This document shows positions 56,522-64,000 of a stretch of DNA of 64,000 nt, piece after piece. The first letter of the stretch is position 1. The number at the start of each line of letters is the position of its first letter. Under the pieces are notes generated by a model. The model searched no databases, was not told the origin of the DNA, and worked only from the letters and a program-made list of their open reading frames with translations. The stretch is from Halicephalobus mephisto (lineage: Eukaryota > Nematoda > Chromadorea > Rhabditida > Panagrolaimidae). The translations under genes were made by a program, and so were the position numbers. The DNA lies in NCBI GenBank assembly GCA_009193035.1, contig SWDT01000062.1, positions 124,001 through 188,000 on the forward strand. Direction: 5' to 3'.

Positions 56522-56666
56522 TCTTCAGAAAGTAGCAGTAATGCAAAAAGTAAAAAATCGAAAAAAAGATTTATATAAAGATTTAAATTTTTTTTTGAGG
56601 AATTAAAAAACACAAAGGAAGAAAGCATTGTCCTCGAGAACACAACGCCAATTCGAATCGAAAAAC

Positions 56667-56674
56667 GCGCGAAA
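56667..56674 (-). promoter_or_regulatory. E2F-like site in the TTC27 / 194-aa gene divergent promoter
   Basis: GCGCGAAA (TTTCGCGC on the minus strand) fits the E2F core TTTSSCGC. It lies in the 206-bp gap between the two divergent start codons (56521 minus, 56728 plus), 54 bp before the plus-strand ATG. A chance match is possible. Confidence 0.4.
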
Positions 56675-56727
56675 CTTTGTTTTTTGATCTTCGAATTTTT
56701 AATCCAGAGCCCTAATTTGCTTCTAAA

Positions 56728-57424
56728 ATGACTACTCCCAAGGACGATACGCTATTTTCGAAGCTGAAGGAAAGCCTGTTGCTGATCGAGAAGATGGAAG
56801 ACAAGGCTTTCGAATTGACGGAAAATTTTTTAAAATCCGTTTCCGATGCGAACGTCGACGAAGCTCTTCCACTTTGTAAATCCGCGGCCAATGTGGCAAA
56901 TATGAGGATGGATCTGATGAAAACAGTCAACCAAGCGTTGATGGATTACGCCAGGACTCTGGATAACCTCTGTGTGACGGCGAATGACACTAAAAAGAAA
57001 ATCAACGGTAATTTTTGACTTTTAGGATTTTAGGATTTTTAAAATTTTGTTTTTCATATATCAATTTTCCAGAAAAACCACCTTTGCCCAAGCCTAAAGT
57101 CAAATTCCTTGATGAAAACATTGAATTCAAGAATCCAGAAACGGAATGTAAGGAAAATTTGGTGAAATTAAAAGAAGACAAAAAACCCGTCAGGTTGCAG
57201 ATGCCGGATTCGTAAGTTTTTTCTTTTTTATTTTAAATTTTTTATTTTTATTTTGTAGACCAGTGCTACAGACTACTATGCTGAATTCCACCGTTCTCGC
57301 CAGTGCTAAGAAGATCCAAAGAACGATGCCGAACACTCCCCCGACCCTGAGGAAACCCACGATAGCCGAGCGTCTGGAAATCAAGCCCAAAGTCCTCAAT
57401 TTCGATGACTCTTCTATCTTGTAG
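56728..57424 (+). CDS. Unrecognised 194-aa protein, possibly cell-cycle related
   Basis: Exons 56728-57007, 57073-57211 and 57259-57424 join in phase. Residues about 7-93 form long helices (FSKLKESLLLIEKMEDKAFE through KTVNQALMDYARTLDNLC), probably a helical bundle or coiled coil. The middle is Lys/Glu-rich and disordered. The C-terminus has Ser/Thr-Pro sites (MPDSPV, MPNTPPTLRKP) and ends AERLEIKPKVLNFDDSSIL. I do not recognise the family. The helical start, proline-directed sites and E2F-like promoter motif would suit a kinetochore, spindle or chromosomal protein, but this is inference. It has its own ATG and is divergent from TTC27. Confidence 0.7.
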
Positions 57425-57471
57425 ATGTCCTTGTGGTTGTATGACAGTTATACAGTAGAATGTCGCAACAC

Positions 57472-57849
57472 AGGTAATTTGGAATCACGTGTAACTGAAC
57501 GCAACCAACGTGTAAGAAATTTCGAGGATGTTCATATATGGGGTGCTAACTCAGCATGATCGATGACGGGATCCCAATCCGAAGAAGGTTGGTTCTAATT
57601 GAGTACAATCGATGGTGGGGTTGTAACCTACTGCAAGTTAATTCTAATTGAACACGATTAACGCGTTCGAGTCATTTTTCTGCAATTGCAAAAGTATAAA
57701 CACGTTGATTGTGCTCAGTTACAATCAACCTTCTTAGGACCACAGTCCTACCATCGATTACTGTCAGTCAGGATCCGATATATGAAGAATATCCTCAGGG
57801 GTTCTTACGTGTTGATTGCGCTCAGTTAGACGTGATCACAAGTTATCCG
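57472..57849. mobile_element. Foldback element, copy 2 (nested inverted repeats, ~378 bp)
   Basis: The left arm (gaatcacgtgtaactgaacg, then caaccaacgtgtaagaa) pairs with the right arm (ttcttacgtgttgattgcg, then ctcagttagacgtgatcac). Inner arms around gatcgatgacgggatccca and tcctaccatcgattactgtc also pair. It shares arm and inner motifs with 20187-20528. It begins 48 bp after the stop of the 194-aa gene. Confidence 0.7.
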
Positions 57850-58437
57850 TAAATGTTAAATTGGACCGGAACCGTCTTGAGAGCTCGCGTTTGTGTTTCT
57901 AAATTTTTTCCCTATATTTTCAAAGAAAATTTTTAATTGTAATAAACTTATTTCATCTATTTTGTATATTTTCTTATTTCAAAATATCGAGTACATCCCA
58001 ATCTTCATCTCTAAAGTCTTTAATTTTCAAAAAATAAGTTTTAATTAATTTTACGAAGAAATGTGATTTCTTTACACCCATAAAAAACAAATTTTCGTTT
58101 GTTTAAAATTTACCAACTAAATAGTCAAAAAAAAACGTTTCCCTTTGTTTTCTTGGCGCAGTGGCCAGCGAGCCAGTTTTTTAACCTGATGACGAAGGTT
58201 CAGTTCCCTCCAGGAACAGCTGTTTTTGTTCCTTTCCATCCGTCATTAACCTCTTGAACACCTTTCTCCTCAAACCCTTCTCTCAACACTCTTTTACACT
58301 AAAATTTATAGAGCCATTGTTGGAAACACATTCCAATCAAAGCAATACAAAAAACTAAATTACATAATTACAAGAAAATCGAGCTAAACCTAGGGACAAA
58401 GCCCTGCAAAACGGCAGTCAATAAACCTATAAAAATT
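57850..58437. other. Intergenic space between convergent genes
   Basis: It holds AATAAA-like sequence near 57940 (ttgtaataaac), a tRNA-like repeat at 58150-58216 and no coding region. It should include the 3' UTRs of the 194-aa gene and of the transhydrogenase. Confidence 0.5.
58150..58216 (+). pseudogene. tRNA-like repeat, third copy
   Basis: TTCTTGG at 58150-58156 pairs with CCAGGAA at 58210-58216 as a seven-base acceptor-type stem with one G-T pair. D-arm-like gcagtggccagcg and box B ggttcagttcc follow the usual order. The anticodon loop region (cagttttttaacctga) would give TTT, but its stem is imperfect. It is the best-folded of the three copies. It could be a decayed or lineage-specific tRNA. 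Confidence 0.4.
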
Positions 58438-61400
58438 TTAGGCATTTTTGACACCAGACAGGAGCTTTTCACATACATCCTTCGCATCTCCCAGAAGCAT
58501 TTGAGTATGTGGATGGAAAAATAGCGGATTATCAACCGCAGCATATCCTACACCCATGGTTCTCTTCATCACGACAACATTTTTCGAATTCCACACTCTA
58601 ATCACAGGCATTCCAGCAATCGGAGAATTTGGATCATCTTCTGCTGCCTAAAATTTTATTTTTTTTAAATTAAAAATTATTTTTAAAACTTACTTTATTC
58701 ACAGTATCATTAGCACCAATAACAAGTACCATATCCGTTTCACCAAAATCATCATTTATTTCTTCCATTTCTTCAACAATATCATACGGTACACCTGCTT
58801 CAGCAAGTAATACATTCAATTGTCCTGGCATTCTACCTGCAACAGGATGAATTGCAAAACGAACATTAGCTCCACGTTCTCTCAAAACTTTGACCAGTTC
58901 TGCAATTGGATATTGAGCTTGAGCAGCACACAATCCATATCCAGGAACAATAATGATTTTCTTAGCTTCACGAAGAGCCTCAACGGTCTGAAAAATAAAA
59001 ATTACGAAATAATATAATTTTTTTCAAATATAAAAAATCAAAACTTTTCTAAAAATTATTTTTTAAAAAATTAAACTTTTCTAAAAATAATTCCTTATTA
59101 AAAAAAATTTAAATTTTTCTAAAAAATAAATTTCTCATTAAACAAAAAACTAAACTTTTCTAAAAATAAGTTTTTAAAAAATTCAAACTTTTCTAAAAAA
59201 TAAATTTCTTATTAAACAAAAAAAATCTAAACTTTTCTAAAAATAATTTTTAAAAAAATTCAAACTTCTCTAAAAACTAATTTCTCATTAAAAAATTTTA
59301 AACTTTTCTAAAAATAAGTTTTTAAAAAATTCAAACTTTTCTAAAAATAATTCCTTATTAGATATAAAAAATTTAAATTTCTAAAAATAAGTTTTTAAAA
59401 AATTAAACTTTTCTTAAAAAATAAATTTCTTATTAAATATAAAAAAATTTAAACTAATATTTTATTAAATATTTAAAAATTCTTACTTGTTCAACATTTG
59501 TAAAAACAGCTTCTCCAACAATTTCTTTAGCTTTTCCGCCACCTTGGCTTTTTGTTCCAACTCCACCAAGAATAACATTCATCAAAGATCTATTCATAGC
59601 TTTACACATAATATGTGACAAAATAGCTCCTGAACTTCCAATTAATGCTCCAACAATCGTCAAAAGATTATTATTCAACATTAAACCTTCTGCACATAAA
59701 GCCCATCCAGAATATGAATTCAATACCGTAATACATACAGGTGCATCTGCTGCTCCAATTGCTAACGACAAAGTAACACCCATAACAGACGATAATGCAG
59801 ATGTCGTTCCGAGCATTCCAAGTCCTGTTCCGAATCCATCTGATGACATGTATATTCCTAATGCTCCTAAATTAGCTGCAGCCAAACTACCATTTATAAT
59901 ATGACGTCCTGGTAAATAAATAGGTGCTGATCTAAGTAAACCTTGTAATTTACCGTATGCCATTAATGATCCTGTAAATGTCACACCACCTATATATGCA
60001 CCCAAAAACAACGCTGTTTTGATCGCTCCACTTCCTGCTGGATCTTCCAAAAATTGTGGATATTCATGAATATAATTTGCAATACACGTTACTGTAGCTG
60101 CAATACCAACAAAACTATGAAATAATGCAACTAATTGTGGCAAATCCGTAACTTTAATCCTGTTCGCAATATACGTTCCTATAGCGATTCCAGATCCCAT
60201 CGCAGTACCCATTTGAATAAGTGTCGAAGTATCCGGATTACACATCCCAAGAGTAGAAGCAACACCTCCTGTCACACCTATCATTCCTAGTGCATTACCC
60301 AATCTCGCCGTTTTTTGACTTGACAATCCAGCCAAAGCACCTACACAACACAATGATGATGCCAAAAACGTCAAAGAATTGATTTCAGGATATCCATTGA
60401 CCAATCCATAGGTATAAACTCCGAGCAAAGCTCCACCAGGAAGAGCATAGAGATGGTTAAATTCTGGAGGATCAGTTGGACGCTAAAAAACAAAAATTTA
60501 CGTATAAAAATCTAGTAAAAAAGTAAAATTTTCCACAAAAAAACATAACTTTCATATATAAAAAATAAAATTCAATCATAAAAATACATTTTTTCTCTAT
60601 AAAAAATCAATTTTCATATAAAAAAAAATAAAATTTTATAAAAAAAAGTAAAAATTTTCATAAAAAAGTAAAATTTTATATAAAGAAAAGTAAAAATTCT
60701 TAGAAAAAAATTCAACTTTTTTTTTGCAAAAAATAAAATTTTATATAAAAAAAAAGTAAAAATTACCTTAAACATGTCAAGCATTCTTTTCGTAATCAAG
60801 AAACCACCTCCAATATTAATTGAAGATATAAAAGTAGCCCCTAAGGCAAGACTTTGAGGAGTTGTTGATGGTACCAATCCTCCTCCCATCAAACAAAGAC
60901 CACCAGCAGCCGTCATTCCAGAAATAGCATTAGTAACGGACATGAGTGGAGAATGAAGTGCAGGAGTAACACCCCAAACAGTATGGTATCCTAAAATTAC
61001 TCTCAATTATTAACTTAAAATTAGAAATCTTAAAATTATTCAATAATTAAAATTTTTAATTCAAAAATAAAATTAGAAAAAAACTCATTTTTAGGATATT
61101 CGAAAATTGAAAAATTTATTCGAAAAAATTCAGTTTATTTTTAGGATATCCAAGTCTAGAAATTTATTTTTTAAAAATATCAAAAATTCATCTACAGGAA
61201 ATCCAAAAGCTCAAAAATTACCTAAAGATATAAAAATTCAAAAATCCATATATAAAAAACTCAGAAAACTCATCCACAGACCTCTATATCTATTAAAAAC
61301 CCTATACAATCCTATAAAAACATCTAAAATTTTAAAAAACTCCATATTTTTTATAAAAAATCACAAAAAAATTATTTTAAAAATCCTATATTTTTTAAAT

Positions 61401-63093
61401 TATTGAAAAATTCTATTTTTTTTTATAGAAAATTATTTTAAAAATTTCTATATTTTTAGAAAATTATTTAAAAATTCTATTTTTTTATAGAAAATTATTT
61501 AAAAATCCTATATTTTTTAAATTATTGAAAAATTTTACTTTTTTTATAGAAAATTATTTTAAAATTTCTATATTTTTTTAATTATTTAAAAATTCTATTT
61601 TTTTTTATAGAAAATTATTTTAAAATTTCTATATTTTTTTAATTATTTAAAAATTACAAAAAAAACTCACCAACAATACCACTCAAACCAAAAGTAGTCA
61701 TCATTTGAGAGAAACTTGCATTAGGACTAGCCAATCCCAAAGCAGTAACTGTCGTAACTCCACCAGTATACGTCAAAGATGATTTTAAAGTTTTCTGAAA
61801 AGGTGTATCTTCGACTACAGTAACAGCTTTAGGTTCTTCAACAGCAGCAACAGGAGAAGGTGGAGCAATTTTCGGTGGTGGTGGTGGCCAGAGTAATTTA
61901 CCTTGATCAAGAATAATAGATCCACGAATAACTTCATCTTCAAGATTGACAAAATATCGATCTTTTTCTCCAAAAGATAATAAAAATTTCGTAATATTAT
62001 TAGCATACAATGTTGAAGATTGTGTAGGTAATCTTGATGGAAAATCCGTATATCCAATATGAATAACACCGTTAGAATCTGTGTAACATTCTCCCGGACG
62101 TGTTGTTTCAATATTGCCTCCGGCTTCCGCGGCCAAATCCACCACAACACTTCCAGGTTTCATTTTTGAAATCATTTCTTTCGTAATTAATATTGGTGCT
62201 TTTTTTCCTGGTATTAATGCAGTAGAAATAATAATATCTACATCTTTACATTGTTTTTCAAATAATTCCATTTCAGCTTTAATAAATTCTGGTGACATTT
62301 CTTTTGCATATCCTCCTATTCCATCACCTGATTCTTTTATTTTTATTTCTAAAAATTCACCTCCAAGAGATTCTATTTGTTCTTTAACTGCAGATCTTGT
62401 ATCAAAACCTCTAACAATTGCTCCCATATTTTTTGCTGTTCCAATTGCACTTAATCCAGCAACACCTCCACCAATAACTAAAATTTTTGCTGGAGGAATT
62501 TTTCCTGCTGCTGTAATTTGTCCTGTAAAAAATCTTCCAAAATTATTTGCAGCTTCAATAACAGCTTTATATCCAGCAATATTTGCCATTGAACTTAATG
62601 CATCAAAAACTTGAGCTCTTGAAATTCTCGGTACACAATCCATTCCAAATACTGTCATTTCTTTTTTAGCTAATTCATCAACAATATCTTTGTTAATTCC
62701 TGGTTGAATAAAACTAATTAATGTTGATTTATTTTTAAAATTTATAATTTCTGTTTTTTCTGGTGGTCGAACTTTCAAAATAACATCAGCATTAAGAGCT
62801 CCAGATTTATCCACAATTTTCGCTCCGGCTTTTTCGTAATCTTGATCACTAAATTGAGCAAGTGCTCCAGCTCCTTTCTCAATCGAGACATTTATTCCTT
62901 TTTTCGTCAAATTTGCCGTTGCTTGAGGAGTAAGAGCAACTCGTCTTTCACCTTTAAAAACTTCTTTCACAGTAGATACATGAAGTTCCGTAAATGGTTT
63001 TCCTCTAACAGGAGCACAATAGTACCTATGGAATCTGATGGCCGAAAGCTTCAACAGCTTCCCGTGACGATCAAAGACAAGTCGCAATCCCAT
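58438..63093 (-). CDS. nnt-1: NAD(P) transhydrogenase, mitochondrial (proton-translocating)
   Basis: Five minus-strand exons: 61671-63093, 60767-60990, 59487-60482, 58694-58987, 58438-58647. All phases fit; 1,048 aa. Residues 1-30 are basic and amphipathic, suiting a mitochondrial presequence. Domain I (about 35-400) has the Rossmann loop GGGVAGLSA (208-216) and binds NAD(H). Domain II (about 430-860) is a series of membrane helices in the inner membrane. Domain III (about 870-1048) binds NADP(H), with [25 protein letters not shown] and ANDTVNKAAEDDP. The enzyme uses the proton gradient to make NADPH from NADH, feeding glutathione and thioredoxin systems. All domains lie on one chain, as in animals. 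An acceptor AG two bases before the ATG suggests spliced-leader addition or a 5' UTR intron. Intron 1 (680 bp) and intron 3 (499 bp) are AT-rich simple repeats. Confidence 0.95.
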
Positions 63094-63099
63094 TCCTGA

Positions 63100-64000
63100 A
63101 ACAAAAAAATTATTTTTTTTAATTTAAAAAAATCAAAAATTCACGTAAACAAGTTATCAGTAAAAACCCAATACTCAATTAGATTATTTATCTCAATTCA
63201 ATAGTCAAATAGAAAAAAAGAATTCAATCAAGAGAGTTTAAAAGATGAATCAGAAAAAGTCCAGATTCATTTCCTAAAAATCTACATAATCCAAAAACCT
63301 ATCGATCAAGGATCTAGAGATTCTGAAATTCATCTTTCAAGGATCCAAAAATTCAAAAATTCATCTTCCAAGGATCCAAAAATTCGAAAATTCATTCTTC
63401 AAGAATCTAGAGATTCTGAAATTCATTTCCCAAAAGTTTAATAATTCAAAAAAATCATTCTCTTGGAGGTTTACAAGTTCGAAGGTTCATTCTTGTTGGA
63501 ATTCAGGAAATAACGCGGGGAAAATTCGGAAATTTATTCGTAAAAGATCTATATGTTCAAATGGATTCAGGAATTTTAAGTATATTCATTGAGGATTCAA
63601 AAATTACAGCTCCATTCCCCCAGAAAATTGGGGTTCATTCACGAAGATGTTCATGTCCACGAAAACCATGTAAATTAATTAAATCCATTTTCTGCATTTT
63701 CAAAAAATTTACAAAGTAAATATGGATCCGTAAATCCGCCCAAAATAGAAATTTCAGATTTTCGGAAATTAATTTAAACATTTTTATCAAAAATCAATCA
63801 AAATCCACATGACCATGATCTTGTACAAAAAACGCGAGTTGACTACAGACCAGAATTCTGTCAAAATAATCACTTATTTACGCCAAAAAATTTATCAAAT
63901 GTCTTTTGGATTTTTTTCTCGAATCACGCAAGAGAACCATTCAAAAATGAGAAAAACTGATCACTACGTACATCGAATTAAAATTAAAGACTCGAGCAAT
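63100..64000. other. Right-end flank, no gene seen
   Basis: Upstream of the transhydrogenase. A degenerate ~35-bp repeat (tctagagattctgaaattca, aaggatccaaaaattca) occupies about 63.24-63.45 kb. The rest shows no recognisable feature. Confidence 0.5.

Overview
The window is nuclear DNA of a nematode, most likely a rhabditid. It is AT-rich, with short GT-AG introns (many 42-60 bp) ending in TTTTCAG or TTTTTAG. It carries a LIN-12/GLP-1-type Notch receptor, a GMEB/SAND transcription factor, an RPT-3 proteasome ATPase and a one-chain NAD(P) transhydrogenase. The species cannot be named from the sequence alone.

Layout. (1) 1-371: one exon of an RMDN-like TPR gene running off the left end. (2) 0.37-6.8 kb: gene-free, with tRNA-like repeats, long foldbacks and a drifting array of ~120-bp foldback units. 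(3) 7.0-20.1 kb: a duplicated block. It holds two copies of a small unidentified exon pair and three paralogues of a secreted, cysteine-rich thrombospondin-type-1-like family (first copy frameshifted, second and third intact). Around them lie LTR-like repeats, a satellite, a degraded RTE-type LINE and small TIR elements. (4) 20.5-32.8 kb: no recognisable host gene; AT-rich minisatellites alternate with less AT-rich islands. A 1,545-bp Tc1-family transposon with 199-bp inverted repeats and an inactive transposase is inserted here. (5) 32.85-39.9 kb, plus strand: GMEB homologue, rpt-3, then a signal-peptide-bearing small heat-shock protein with a perfect heat-shock element upstream. (6) 40.3-47.9 kb, minus strand: a seven-exon Notch receptor of 1,706 aa with about 19 EGF repeats. 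(7) 48.1-53.7 kb: a doubtful two-exon gene, then repeats. (8) 53.7-63.1 kb: TTC27 (minus), an unrecognised 194-aa protein divergent from it (plus), and the transhydrogenase (minus).

The genes do not form one pathway; this is a typical mixed nematode gene neighbourhood. Possible shared control is seen at the 206-bp divergent gap between TTC27 and the 194-aa gene (E2F-like site), and at the proteostasis pair rpt-3 / small HSP, each with its own stress-type motif. All multi-exon models were built by hand from splice consensus and checked for reading phase; Notch, TTC27, transhydrogenase, GMEB, rpt-3 and the 194-aa gene each close in frame from ATG to stop. The least explained material is the repeat landscape: arrays of foldback units with a GGTCCTGACACGAA-like core, and a foldback element family sitting just 3' of two genes.
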